A stretch of 64,000 bases of DNA from the NCBI RefSeq assembly GCF_000012985.1, contig NC_007645.1, positions 6,226,001-6,290,000 of the forward strand. Reading direction: 5' to 3'. Shown here in pieces: positions 25,504-34,719 of this stretch; position 1 is the stretch's first letter, and each line of letters opens with the position of its first letter. The notes below the pieces were generated by a model. It was not told where the DNA came from. It made no database searches and worked only from the letters and a program-made list of their open reading frames with translations. Both the position numbers and the translations under genes were made by a program. Source of the stretch: Hahella chejuensis KCTC 2396 (GTDB lineage Bacteria; Pseudomonadota; Gammaproteobacteria; Pseudomonadales; Oleiphilaceae).

Positions 25504-28500
25504 TCAGGAAGGTTGCCAAGCCGCAGCTATCGCCGCGTTCACCTGACTGCGCTCTTCGTCAGTCAACGTAATCTCTCCACCTGATGGCGCGCCGAAAGCG
25601 GCCATGGCGTTGACTAGCGCCTCCACTTTGGAGTGGTCAAGCATGGCGTCCTGGGTGTGGATTTCTTCGATTTGGTAATAGCTATTTGCGTACCAATTAT
25701 TGATACGAACGCTATCACCGGAAGAGCCGAGTAGTTGAATATCAAGGGCATTACCATTGCGAGTGAGCCAAAGGTTTTCAGCTTCGATTCCCTCTCCAAG
25801 GTTAAGACGGTTTGTCAAACTGTGATCGTCATCGTAGTTATGGATCTGATCCTGGCCGTCGCCCAGGTTGAACTCAAAGACGTCCGCGCCACGCTCTCCA
25901 TTCAGCACGTCATTGCCTGCGCCGCCGTGCAGAATGTCCGCGCCCATGCCGCCCACCAGCACGTCATCGCCCGCGCCGCCCAGCAACACGTCGTCGCCCT
26001 CTTTTCCTTCCAAACGGTCGTTTCCTTCCCCGCCTTCCAGACGGTCGTCACCCAAGCCGCCATTCAGCGTGTCGTCGCCCGCGCCGCCCAGCAGCTCGTC
26101 ATCTCCGCCTTCGCCTATCAGGATGTCGTTCCCGCCCAACCCTTCCATGCGATTACGCTCGTTCGTCCCATACGCCACGTCATTCCCTTCCGTCAGACCC
26201 GCGATCTTCACTTCGCTCTGCTCTTTCAACAGGTCCTGCAGCAGCATCGCCGTTCCTTCGATCTCGATCTCTTCAACCTGATACTCAACTCGACGGGAGT
26301 AGTGGTTCTTCATCGTCACCTGCTCGCCGCCGGTTCCTATCGTGATCACCAGGTCCTCGCCATGACGCGTAAAGCTCAGGTCCTCTTTCTTGATCCCCGC
26401 GCCTAACTTCAGGCGGTTCACCAGACTGTGATCGTCGTCATAGTTGTGGATCAGGTCCTGACCGTCGCCCAGGTTGAACTCAAAGACGTCCGCGCCCCGC
26501 TCTCCGTTCAGCACGTCATTGCCTGCGCCGCCGTGCAACACGTCCGCGCCCATGCCGCCCACCAGCACGTCATCGCCCGCGCCGCCCAGCAATACGTCGT
26601 CGCCCTCTTTTCCTTCCAAACGGTCGTTTCCTTCCCCGCCTTCCAGACGGTCGTCACCCAAGCCGCCATTCAGCGTGTCGTCGCCCGCGCCGCCCAGCAG
26701 CTCGTCATCTCCGCCTTCGCCTATCAGGATGTCGTTCCCGCCCAACCCTTCCATGCGATTACGCTCGTTCGTCCCATACGCCACGTCATTCCCTTCCGTC
26801 AGACCCGCAATCTTCACTTCGCTCTGCTCTTTCAACAGATCCTGCAGCAGCATCGCCGTTCCTGCGATCTCGATCTCTTCAACCTGATACTCAACTCGAC
26901 GGGAGTAGTGGCTCTTCATCGTCACCTGCTCGCCGCCGGTTCCGATCGTTATCACCAGATCCTCGCCATGGCGCGCAAAGCTCAGGTCCTCTTTCTTGAT
27001 CCCCGCGCCTAACTTCAGGCGATTCACCAAACTATGGTCATCGTCATAGTTGTGAATCAGGTCCTGGCCATCGCCCAAGTTGAACTCAAAGACGTCCGCG
27101 CCACGCTCTCCGTTCAGCACGTCATTGCCTGCGCCGCCGTGCAACACGTCCGCGCCCATGCCGCCCACCAGCACGTCATCGCCCGCGCCGCCCAACAGCA
27201 CGTCATCGCCGTTGCCGCCTTCCAAGCGGTCGTTTCCTTCTCCGCCTTCCAGACGGTCGTCGCCCAACTCGCCTTTCAGCGTGTCGTCGCCCGCGCCCCC
27301 TAGCAGCTCGTCATCACCGCCCTGGGCCATCAGGATGTCATTCCCGCCCAAGCCTTCCATGCGATTGCGCTCGTGCGTTCCATACACCGTGTCATTCCCT
27401 TCCGTCAGGCCCGCAATCTTCACTTCGCTCTGTTCTTTCAACAGATCCTGCAGCAGCATCGCCGTTCCTGCGATCTCGATCTCTTCAACCTGATACTCAA
27501 CCCGACTGGAGTAGTGGTTCTTCATCCTCACCTGCTCGCCGCCGGTTCCTATCGTGATCACCAGGTCCTCGCCATGACGCGTAAAGCTCAGGTCCTCTTT
27601 CTTGATCCCCGCGCCTAACTTCAGGCGGTTCACCAGACTGTGATCATCGTCATAGTTGTGGATCAGGTCCTGACCGTCGCCCAGGTTGAACTCAAAGACG
27701 TCCGCGCCCCGCTCTCCGTTCAGCACGTCATTGCCTGCGCCGCCGTGCAACACGTCCGCGCCCAAGCCGCCCACCAGCATGTCGTCGCCGTCGCCGCCCA
27801 ACAGCACGTCATCGCCGTTGCCGCCTTCCAAGCGGTCATTGCCAGCTAAGCCGATTAAAATGTTAAAACCAGAATCGCCTTTTTCTGTGGTATCTGCATC
27901 GGATAAGTTGGAGATATCGCCGCTAAATCTATTGATATGCTGAACTAGTTCATCAAACGCCGCATCGCCATTAAGGCTCCGCAAGCGCTCAAGTTGAGAT
28001 TCAAGTATGGCGACGCCATTGCGCCATCCAGCTTTAAAAAGCCTTTCTCCATTAAAGTGAAATAATTCAGCAACGTCATAAGTAGTGTTTAATAAATCAA
28101 CACCTTCTTTCTGCTTTATAAATTCTTCTAGGCCACTAAAGTCTACACCTAGTTCACCATGCTCATTGATGTTAAGTTGCAATTTATCCAGATAAGGCTT
28201 AAGGCGAGTCTGATTAGCCAATGAGGAATATATCGAAGATGATAAAAGCTGATATGATTTATCTATAAAGCCTATTTGCTGTTCACTAAAACCAAAGGCT
28301 TTTTGCGTAATAATAACAGGCCCAAAAGCCAGGCCCATTTTATATCGGCGTCCAGTACTTCCAACACTAAGTTGCACATCAGAGATTCCTTTCTTTTGAT
28401 CTTCTTCAAATCCGAATTCGAAAAAGTTTTCACCATTAAATACTTCCAGAACTCGAATCTTAGCCAGAGTGTTTAGCTGAGCATCAGCTGCATAGTCTCC

Positions 28501-29925
28501 GACTTTTAAGCCATATCCGGGGACTGTATCGAGGTAATTAGGCCGATCCGATGCGCCTCCAGAGCTGCTATTGCTATCCTTATCAACAATCCATACATCT
28601 GCAGTAATTGTCGACTCAGGACTCGATATTCTAAACTCAACATCCCGAATTCCCATCTTGGCGTCAGCGATGCGCTCCAACCAGTCATCGAAGTCGGCGC
28701 TATCCGCCCATACATCAATCAGCTTATCCAGCAGCCCGAGTTGCGCATCTCTAGTCGATGCATTTGCATATTCAGTTAACACTTCCGCCAGGTCTGAATT
28801 TAATGTCGCAGCCTCAATCAGGTCGCGCACGGCGCCTGATCCCGCCATATCAGGCAACCCTTGAAGGGCTTCAGGGATCGCAATCGTGTCCGTGAATTCT
28901 CTATAAAAATTATTCGATGACAAGTTTAAGCTTTCCGCCGCTCCCGTTTCCCCAGTTGTTCCGTCAGACTTCGTAAATTGACCTTGCGCTATTGACTGGT
29001 TGCCATTTCCAACATTAATGGTCCCTTCCTTATGGGATGTACCAATTGCAGTGATACCCAAATCTGACAGTTTGAAAAGTTCATTGACCTGACTTTCGCC
29101 GTCCTGATTCAAATCTCTCCATACACGAAGATCCCCAAACTGGGCGTCACTTGCATTAACAACACCGTCACCGTTGCTATCCATATCAGCCAACGCCTCA
29201 AAGCCGTTCTTGGCTTTATCTCCATTAGCCTTGATGGTGTTACCTCCAAACAACTCGGAGCCATTATCCACAACGCCATTGCCGTTACGATCAAGAACTA
29301 ATATGCCATCATCGGACTTAATCCAGCCTGACGCATTCTTAATGCCATCGCCATCATGATCGAAAAGGACAGAGCCATCCGCTGGAGTTGTTTCTATACC
29401 ATCGCCGTCTAAATCCAATATCAAGGGATCTTTTCGTGGTACCCAATTTAAAGCGTCTTGGAAAAATTCGCCTACTGCATCAGCCACACTTCCAGTTAAT
29501 TCAGCAAAGAAATTATTTAGCGCTTCATTATCTACCAACACATCCCAGGCGGCTTCAACTCCCTTTGATATCAGATAACCAGCAACCACACCAGCCAGTA
29601 CTCCTGCTATTACAACTCCACCAGTTGCTGCACCACCCAATAGCCAAACCGCAGTAGCACCACCTAATTCACCGCCGAGTATTCCTGCAACAGCTCCAAA
29701 CGTAGTTCTGAGCCCTTCAGCAGTCCCTCCTGTTGCTGAAGCCACAAAAATATCAGCAAGAGCAGCTCCTCCTCCAACAATATTACCTACTATACGTGCT
29801 GTCTTGTTCCAAAACTCAGCAGAACTTCTCTCTGTTTTATAGTAAGTAGATAGATCGTTAGTCATTGAGCTTAATCTTTCCATTGTTGCCAGCTTATGCT
29901 GGTCTATAACACTGGATGGATCCAT
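25504..29925 (-). CDS. Large RTX protein, type I secretion substrate
   Basis: A 1473-residue RTX protein. Residues 1-45 are helical; about 47-135 is a glycine-rich hydrophobic stretch (VGGGAALADIFVA, then GLRTTFGAVAGILGGELGGA) that could insert in membranes. Residues 165-310 hold Ca-binding DLDGDGIE, FDHDGDGI and MDSNGDGV motifs. Residues about 310-680 are unassigned. From about 680, RTX nonapeptides (GGxGxDxL) alternate with FNLGDGQDLIHNYDDDH modules, including three 202-residue repeats (762-1367). The C-terminus (VEALVNAMAAFGAP) is a typical secretion signal region. HlyD/HlyB-type exporters lie just upstream; no outer-membrane TolC gene is in the window. ATG 29925 has no ribosome site, and the frame continues upstream for ten codons to a TGA that ends the 68-residue ORF, so the true gene may begin at 30162. 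Confidence 0.85.
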   Translation of the reverse strand: MDPSSVIDQHKLATMERLSSMTNDLSTYYKTERSSAEFWNKTARIVGNIVGGGAALADIFVASATGGTAEGLRTTFGAVAGILGGELGGATAVWLLGGAATGGVVIAGVLAGVVAGYLISKGVEAAWDVLVDNEALNNFFAELTGSVADAVGEFFQDALNWVPRKDPLILDLDGDGIETTPADGSVLFDHDGDGIKNASGWIKSDDGILVLDRNGNGVVDNGSELFGGNTIKANGDKAKNGFEALADMDSNGDGVVNASDAQFGDLRVWRDLNQDGESQVNELFKLSDLGITAIGTSHKEGTINVGNGNQSIAQGQFTKSDGTTGETGAAESLNLSSNNFYREFTDTIAIPEALQGLPDMAGSGAVRDLIEAATLNSDLAEVLTEYANASTRDAQLGLLDKLIDVWADSADFDDWLERIADAKMGIRDVEFRISSPESTITADVWIVDKDSNSSSGGASDRPNYLDTVPGYGLKVGDYAADAQLNTLAKIRVLEVFNGENFFEFGFEEDQKKGISDVQLSVGSTGRRYKMGLAFGPVIITQKAFGFSEQQIGFIDKSYQLLSSSIYSSLANQTRLKPYLDKLQLNINEHGELGVDFSGLEEFIKQKEGVDLLNTTYDVAELFHFNGERLFKAGWRNGVAILESQLERLRSLNGDAAFDELVQHINRFSGDISNLSDADTTEKGDSGFNILIGLAGNDRLEGGNGDDVLLGGDGDDMLVGGLGADVLHGGAGNDVLNGERGADVFEFNLGDGQDLIHNYDDDHSLVNRLKLGAGIKKEDLSFTRHGEDLVITIGTGGEQVRMKNHYSSRVEYQVEEIEIAGTAMLLQDLLKEQSEVKIAGLTEGNDTVYGTHERNRMEGLGGNDILMAQGGDDELLGGAGDDTLKGELGDDRLEGGEGNDRLEGGNGDDVLLGGAGDDVLVGGMGADVLHGGAGNDVLNGERGADVFEFNLGDGQDLIHNYDDDHSLVNRLKLGAGIKKEDLSFARHGEDLVITIGTGGEQVTMKSHYSRRVEYQVEEIEIAGTAMLLQDLLKEQSEVKIAGLTEGNDVAYGTNERNRMEGLGGNDILIGEGGDDELLGGAGDDTLNGGLGDDRLEGGEGNDRLEGKEGDDVLLGGAGDDVLVGGMGADVLHGGAGNDVLNGERGADVFEFNLGDGQDLIHNYDDDHSLVNRLKLGAGIKKEDLSFTRHGEDLVITIGTGGEQVTMKNHYSRRVEYQVEEIEIEGTAMLLQDLLKEQSEVKIAGLTEGNDVAYGTNERNRMEGLGGNDILIGEGGDDELLGGAGDDTLNGGLGDDRLEGGEGNDRLEGKEGDDVLLGGAGDDVLVGGMGADILHGGAGNDVLNGERGADVFEFNLGDGQDQIHNYDDDHSLTNRLNLGEGIEAENLWLTRNGNALDIQLLGSSGDSVRINNWYANSYYQIEEIHTQDAMLDHSKVEALVNAMAAFGAPSGGEITLTDEERSQVNAAIAAAWQPS
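25822..27639 (-). repeat. Three 606-bp tandem repeats inside the RTX gene
   Basis: Units 25822-26427, 26428-27033 and 27034-27639 are near identical, each encoding 202 residues: a GDGQDLIHNYDDDHSL segment, a beta-rich KKEDLSF...VTMKSHY part, an EQSEVKIAGLTEGND spacer, and a block of RTX nonapeptides. Partial fourth and fifth ends flank them. Differences are mostly silent or conservative, such as T/A or R/K exchanges, pointing to recent duplication or gene conversion. Confidence 0.9.
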
Positions 29926-29955
29926 CTTTTGAGCAAAATCACTAGCTCTTTTTAA

Positions 29956-30162
29956 TCAGTCTTGTGCCGCCTGAGCATAATTTTCAGGTTTAGTGCCCAA
30001 CTCCTTGAGATAATTAGCTGTATGGTCTACTAATTCGCCAAGAGCCTCGCATGTTACATAAGCCTCCAACCCATAATAATCCCATTCATCAGGGTTCGCA
30101 GCCAACTCGAGCGCTCTATTTAAGTACTCATTTACTTTATCAGCATATATTTCCGACACCAA
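29956..30162 (-). CDS. 68-residue ORF, possibly the true N-terminus of the RTX protein
   Basis: Starts at TTG 30162 (or GTG 30159), six to nine bases after AAAGGAG, three bases after the stop of the membrane-protein gene. It encodes an acidic helical protein (MVSEIYADKVNEYLNRALEL...). It ends at TGA 29958-29956, and the next ten codons (LKRASDFAQK) run open and in the same frame straight into the RTX ATG. The two parts read as one continuous helix. Either this is a separate small protein translated before the RTX protein, or a nonsense mutation has split one gene. I cannot decide from one sequence. Confidence 0.6.
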   Translation of the reverse strand: MVSEIYADKVNEYLNRALELAANPDEWDYYGLEAYVTCEALGELVDHTANYLKELGTKPENYAQAAQD

Positions 30163-30165
30163 CCA

Positions 30166-30696
30166 TTACTCCTTTCTCAAAAACGTATATATCAGCACTA
30201 CAATAAAGCTTAAAAAAAGTGTTAAGGTTACCCACACACTTCCTAAAACCATCAGAAATCCAAACATAGAAGTGTTTGCACAATGCCTTCTACAACTAGC
30301 TGGATCAACGCCTAAAAACTGAGTTGCTAGCACCAATAAAATTGTCATTACAACTATAACAGGTATAAATTTACGCCCCTCGCTAGACTTCGCCATTTCC
30401 AAAACCCTTTTTCTTTGCCATATATTTCCCCAAAAAAAACATACAAAAGCTACTGGAGACCATACATATAAGAGCAAATAAAACCCACTAACAGAACCAT
30501 CAAAATTTTTACTCGCTTCGAACAGCTTAAGCATTGGCATTAATTCATAAAAAAAAGAGTTTATAACTTTAAAAAAATAATAATCAGAAACATCAACCCC
30601 TCCTTTTAACAGAAAGTATCCAAAAGCCAATGGAGATATAAACAACCACCCTAAAATCCTTGAAAAAAAGTTTGCTTTGCCATTCTCAACGCTCAT
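30166..30696 (-). CDS. Small multi-pass membrane protein, possible immunity factor
   Basis: A 176-residue protein with about four to five hydrophobic segments (near residues 13-30, 65-87, 108-127, and 145-172) and no recognisable family. It is AT-rich and A-rich in codons, unlike the housekeeping genes around. It lies between the HlyD-type gene and the RTX gene, on the same strand, and abuts the 68-residue ORF. Its position recalls immunity proteins of pore-forming bacteriocins, but nothing in the sequence proves that. Confidence 0.65.
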   Translation of the reverse strand: MSVENGKANFFSRILGWLFISPLAFGYFLLKGGVDVSDYYFFKVINSFFYELMPMLKLFEASKNFDGSVSGFYLLLYVWSPVAFVCFFWGNIWQRKRVLEMAKSSEGRKFIPVIVVMTILLVLATQFLGVDPASCRRHCANTSMFGFLMVLGSVWVTLTLFLSFIVVLIYTFLRKE

Positions 30697-30711
30697 ATAA
30701 AAAACCCAAAA

Positions 30712-30798
30712 CTATATAGCCACACTAAAACATAAATGAATACAAACAGCCAAACCTAAAATCCATGCCTCAACTATGAGATAAAAATTATCTTTCAT
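30712..30798 (-). CDS. Candidate 28-residue hydrophobic peptide
   Basis: A 29-codon frame, beginning MKDNFYLIVEAWILGLAVCI, with AAGAGG nine bases before the ATG at 30798. Most of it could span a membrane once. It ends 15 bases before the next membrane-protein gene, whose own ribosome site is weak, so coupling is possible. Small and AT-rich, so chance is not excluded. The remainder of the gap 30697-30930 is AT-rich spacer. Confidence 0.4.
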   Translation of the reverse strand: MKDNFYLIVEAWILGLAVCIHLCFSVAI

Positions 30799-30930
30799 TT
30801 TTATTAACCTCTTACACAGACAGTTGTCTTTTTGAACCATCACCCACGCCTTCATTAATTTTTAGGGAAACTACCCAAACTTAGGCTTTACTCTTCTACA
30901 GGAGCTAGTATTTACGAAATTAATAAACTC

Positions 30931-32301
30931 TCACCTCTCCCCCAAACTCTCCTGCTTATACCGCAGCAATGGCGACAGGAAGTATTCAATTAATCGTCTT
31001 TGACCGGTTTTTATTTCACTGGTGACGGACATGCCGGGGCTTAGCCGGACGTATTTGTTTTCCACCGTCAGTCCATCTTGTTTGAGTTTGAGTCTGGCTT
31101 TGTAAACCAAGCCGAGGTTTTCGTCCTGAATGGCGTCGTCGGACAGGTCGACGAGTTCCGCGTCGATGATTCCATACTTGGTGAAGTTGAAGGTATCTAC
31201 CTTCACTTCTGCGAAGTGTCCTTCCTGAACGAAGCCGATGTCTTTGTTGAGCACCAGCGCTTCCACTTCCATTTCGCTGTGTTCTGGAACGATCAGCATC
31301 AGCTCCTGTGCAGGAGTAACGACGCCGCCGACGGTGTGCACCGCCAATTGCTGAACTGTTCCGTCGATGGGGGCGGTCAGGCGGGTTTGGCGGCTGCGTT
31401 GGTCCGCTTTGATACGCTCTTCCTGCAACGAGGCGGCGCGGGTGTCCGCTTCCCGCCATTGCGCCAGTGTATTTTTATACTGTTCATGCAACAGGGTTTC
31501 TTGCTGAGCTTCATTGGCGGCGAGAGATGCTCCAAGCTGCTTCAAACGCGCTTGTTGCACCGCCAGATCCTGTTCGACTTCAATCAGCTCCTGCTTGAGC
31601 TCCAGATACTGAACACGGGAGCCAAGCTTGCGATTTTGCATGACGTCCAGCGCATTCACCCGCTCTCGCAATACTTCCATGATCCGGCTTTGCTTGGTGA
31701 TTTCAGCAACGGTCATCTCATGCTCCGCATTGAGACGCGCCGCTTCACGCTTCAACGCGTTCAATCGAGCGGTGAATTCTGCTGCCTCCTGCTGCAACAG
31801 GTTGCGATGTTGTTGCTGCAGACTGGCCGGGAGCGCATCATTCTCCGGCATGACCGGAGAGCCTGCACGCTCTTGCTGCAGCCAGTCAGCCATGGCTTTA
31901 TAGCGTTGCGATTGCGCGGCGCTTTCCCGCCACTCTCCGTCCAATCGACGCAAGTCCGCTTCCGCCTGCGCGCCGTCCAAGGTAATCAACAAATCGCCCG
32001 CTTTCACTTGCTGACCATCGCTGACATGAATTTTAGAGATGACGGCAGTTTCCAGCGGCTGAATAGTTTTGACCCTTTCGCTGGGAATGACCTTACCCTG
32101 AGTAACGGCGACGATGTCTATCTTGCCAAAACAAGCCCATATCACTGCAATAGTGAACAACAATACGATCGCCCAGAGAATGGCTCTACCCAGCGGGGAC
32201 GCGGGTGTTTGCTCAATTTCGATTGCTGCCGGCAGAAACTCCAGAATCTCTTGCTGGGATAAAACTTCTTTTTTCTTTGGTTGCGGTTGCGCCTGACTCA
32301 T
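30931..32301 (-). CDS. HlyD-family membrane fusion protein
   Basis: The 456-residue periplasmic adaptor of a type I secretion system. One membrane helix is near residues 41-62 (AILWAIVLLFTIAVIWACFG). A lipoyl-like half-motif (VSDGQQVKAGDLLITLDGAQ) follows, then a long coiled coil (about 110-305), a second lipoyl half (RLTAPIDGTVQQLAVHTVGG) and a C-terminal beta domain ending in MSVTSEIKTGQRRLIEYF. Its ATG overlaps the stop of the ABC transporter gene (ATGA), so the two are co-translated. It should link the ABC exporter to a TolC-type pore encoded elsewhere. Confidence 0.93.
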   Translation of the reverse strand: MSQAQPQPKKKEVLSQQEILEFLPAAIEIEQTPASPLGRAILWAIVLLFTIAVIWACFGKIDIVAVTQGKVIPSERVKTIQPLETAVISKIHVSDGQQVKAGDLLITLDGAQAEADLRRLDGEWRESAAQSQRYKAMADWLQQERAGSPVMPENDALPASLQQQHRNLLQQEAAEFTARLNALKREAARLNAEHEMTVAEITKQSRIMEVLRERVNALDVMQNRKLGSRVQYLELKQELIEVEQDLAVQQARLKQLGASLAANEAQQETLLHEQYKNTLAQWREADTRAASLQEERIKADQRSRQTRLTAPIDGTVQQLAVHTVGGVVTPAQELMLIVPEHSEMEVEALVLNKDIGFVQEGHFAEVKVDTFNFTKYGIIDAELVDLSDDAIQDENLGLVYKARLKLKQDGLTVENKYVRLSPGMSVTSEIKTGQRRLIEYFLSPLLRYKQESLGER

Positions 32302-34517
32302 TGCGCGCCTCCCTTCTCAGCGTTGCCGATTACCGCATCCGCCGGAGCAGTCGTCTCCACTTTGCGTATTGCAGGGGTATGATTCTGATAGCTGTAGAGC
32401 TTGGTGTAGTAACCGCCCTGCTGCAGCAATTGATCGTGATTGCCGCTTTCCACGATTTCGCCCTTATCCACCACAATAATGCGATCCGCCTGACGAACGG
32501 TGGAAAGCCGGTGCGCAATAATGAACACCGTGCGCCCACGACACATATGCCGCATGTTCTCCTGAATAACCCGCTCGGATTCATAATCTAGGGCGCTGGT
32601 GGCTTCATCAAAAATCAGAATGCGCGGATTGCAGATCAACGCCCGAGCAATGGCGATGCGCTGACGCTGGCCTCCAGACAGAGACGCGCCCTGCTCGCCC
32701 ACGATCGTGTCGTAACCTTGCGGCAGCTGCACGATAAATTCATGAGCGCCAGCCAGTTTCGCGGCCTGGATAACGCGCTCCATGGGTAAACTTGGGTCAA
32801 CCAGGGCAATGTTGTCTTTCACCGACCGGTTAAACAGGCGGTTTTCCTGTAACACGACACCGACCTGACGGCGCAGCCAGGCGGGCTCCATTTGCGCCAG
32901 GTCCACGCCGTCCACCAGCACTCTGCCGGCTTCAGGCACATAGAGACGTTGGACCAGTTTGGTTAGCGTACTCTTCCCTGAGCCGGAGCGGCCGACAATG
33001 CCGATCACCTCTCCCGGTTTCACATCCAGGGACAGGTTACGGAGAATATGAGGCTGATCCGGGCTGTAGCGGAATGATACGTTCTCCAAGCTGACCTGCC
33101 CCTGAATCTGCTGGAGCGTCGTGCGATTCGGGTTATGTCCTGGCTCGGTCGGCGTATTGAGAATATCACCCAACCTTGCAATAGAGATTCCCGCCTGCTG
33201 GAAGTCCTGCCAGAGTTGCACGAGTTTCAGAATGGGACCGCTGACGCGCCCCGCGATCATGTTAAATGCGATGAGCTGGCCGATGCTCAACTCGTTTTGC
33301 ATCACCAACGTCGCTCCAATCCACAGAATTAATACCGTTACGATTTTATTAATCAACTGCGCCGACTGGCTGGCGATATTGCCAAGGTTATTGGCCTTAA
33401 AAGAAGCCGCGACATACGCCGCCAGATTTTCTTCCCAGCGACGCTGCATCTGCGGCTCCACCGCCATGGCTTTAACGGTTTCCATGCCAGAAACGGATTC
33501 GGTGAGAAACGCTTGATTCTCAGCGCCGCGCTTGAACTTCTCGTCCAGACGATTGCGCAGGATTGGGGTGATATAGACGGACAGCGCCACATAGAAAGGT
33601 ATCGAGCCCAGCACCACCCAGGTCAGTGTCGGGCTGTAAAAGTACATCACCACAAAAAAGACAATGGTGAAGAACAGGTCGATCACCAAGGTTAACGCCG
33701 AGCTGGTGATAAAGTTGCGGATCGTATCCAGTTCCCGCACTCGGGCTACGGTATTGCCTACCTGGCGCATCAGGAAGTAGGAAATCGGCAGATGAATCAG
33801 GTGGTGATACAGCTTAGAGCCAAGCGTCACATCGACCCGGTTGGTGGTATGACTGAACACATAGTTCCGCAGACCGTTCAACACCACATCAAATATAGAG
33901 AGGACAATCAGACCAAAAGCAAGCACATCCAGTGTGGTTAAGCCCTTATGCACCAATACTTTATCGATGATCACCTGGAAAAACAGCGGCGTAATCAATG
34001 CGAAAAGCTGAATGAAAAACGAGGCGATGATGACATCCCGCAACAGGGATTTATATTTGAGAATAGCGGGAATAAACCAACTGATATCGAACTTCCCGCT
34101 CATGCCCGGCAACACTGAACGTTTTGTAATGAGAATCAGGCGACCTGACCAGCGTTCCATAAACTCTTCTTTGGATAAAGTCTGCGGTCCCTGACCCGCC
34201 GGGTCCTGAATCAGAACTTTGTCTTCCGCTGCGCGCGCGAGCACAACATAGTGTCCGTCTTGCGTCGCAGCTATCGCAGGCAAAGCGATATGCGCCAGTT
34301 TCTCCCAGGAAGAAGTAAAGGCTTTGGCTTTCAGTTTGAGATGTCGGGAAGCACGGATAAGCGCCTGTTCAGTAAAGGCGTTTTCGTGAGTACCGAAGTG
34401 GTGTTGAATCTGGGCGGGATCGGCGGCGACCTGGTGAAACCGGGCCAACATCACCAACGCAGCGAGGCCGGTATCCAACCTCCCTGTGGAATTTGTTTCA
34501 GACATCCTGACTACCAT
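32298..34517 (-). CDS. HlyB-type ABC exporter with catalytically dead C39 domain
   Basis: A 739-residue type I secretion ATPase. Residues about 10-130 are a C39 peptidase-like domain in which the active-site Cys is absent (TGLAALVMLARFH where peptidases have a DCGxAC motif), the feature of HlyB-class exporters of RTX proteins. Six membrane helices span about 165-440. The ATPase domain (about 490-720) has GRSGSGKST, SLSGGQRQRIA and ILIFDEATSALD. First gene of the secretion operon with the HlyD-type adaptor; the RTX protein downstream is the likely cargo. The 200-base gap before it holds the terminator of the preceding operon and presumably the promoter. Confidence 0.93.
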   Translation of the reverse strand: MVVRMSETNSTGRLDTGLAALVMLARFHQVAADPAQIQHHFGTHENAFTEQALIRASRHLKLKAKAFTSSWEKLAHIALPAIAATQDGHYVVLARAAEDKVLIQDPAGQGPQTLSKEEFMERWSGRLILITKRSVLPGMSGKFDISWFIPAILKYKSLLRDVIIASFFIQLFALITPLFFQVIIDKVLVHKGLTTLDVLAFGLIVLSIFDVVLNGLRNYVFSHTTNRVDVTLGSKLYHHLIHLPISYFLMRQVGNTVARVRELDTIRNFITSSALTLVIDLFFTIVFFVVMYFYSPTLTWVVLGSIPFYVALSVYITPILRNRLDEKFKRGAENQAFLTESVSGMETVKAMAVEPQMQRRWEENLAAYVAASFKANNLGNIASQSAQLINKIVTVLILWIGATLVMQNELSIGQLIAFNMIAGRVSGPILKLVQLWQDFQQAGISIARLGDILNTPTEPGHNPNRTTLQQIQGQVSLENVSFRYSPDQPHILRNLSLDVKPGEVIGIVGRSGSGKSTLTKLVQRLYVPEAGRVLVDGVDLAQMEPAWLRRQVGVVLQENRLFNRSVKDNIALVDPSLPMERVIQAAKLAGAHEFIVQLPQGYDTIVGEQGASLSGGQRQRIAIARALICNPRILIFDEATSALDYESERVIQENMRHMCRGRTVFIIAHRLSTVRQADRIIVVDKGEIVESGNHDQLLQQGGYYTKLYSYQNHTPAIRKVETTAPADAVIGNAEKGGAQ

Positions 34518-34692
34518 GAAAACTAACGGTGGGTGAGCGGGGGGCGGATTATATTTTGATCACCCGCCTCTATCAACTAGAAAAATAACAAACTGCAACG
34601 ACGTTCCCGTCGCCGGTGTCCGTGCTACAAGGCGAAGAAATTATGTCAAAGTAAAACGACAGGTGTTGACGAAATAAAAGAAAGGCATGCTC

Positions 34693-34715
34693 AAAAAAGC
34701 CTGACGGAAGCAGGC
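34693..34715 (-). terminator. Terminator of the DUF1266 operon
   Basis: On the minus strand GCCTG (34715-34711) pairs with CAGGC (34703-34699) and is followed by six T (34698-34693). It begins five bases after the stop of the DUF1266 gene and separates that operon from the type I secretion genes. Confidence 0.7.
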
Positions 34716-34719
34716 GCGG

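Noticed and set aside
25868-28000. Many long plus-strand ORFs opposite the RTX repeats
   Set aside because: They are antisense shadows that repeat with the same 606-bp period and have no ribosome sites or protein-like composition.
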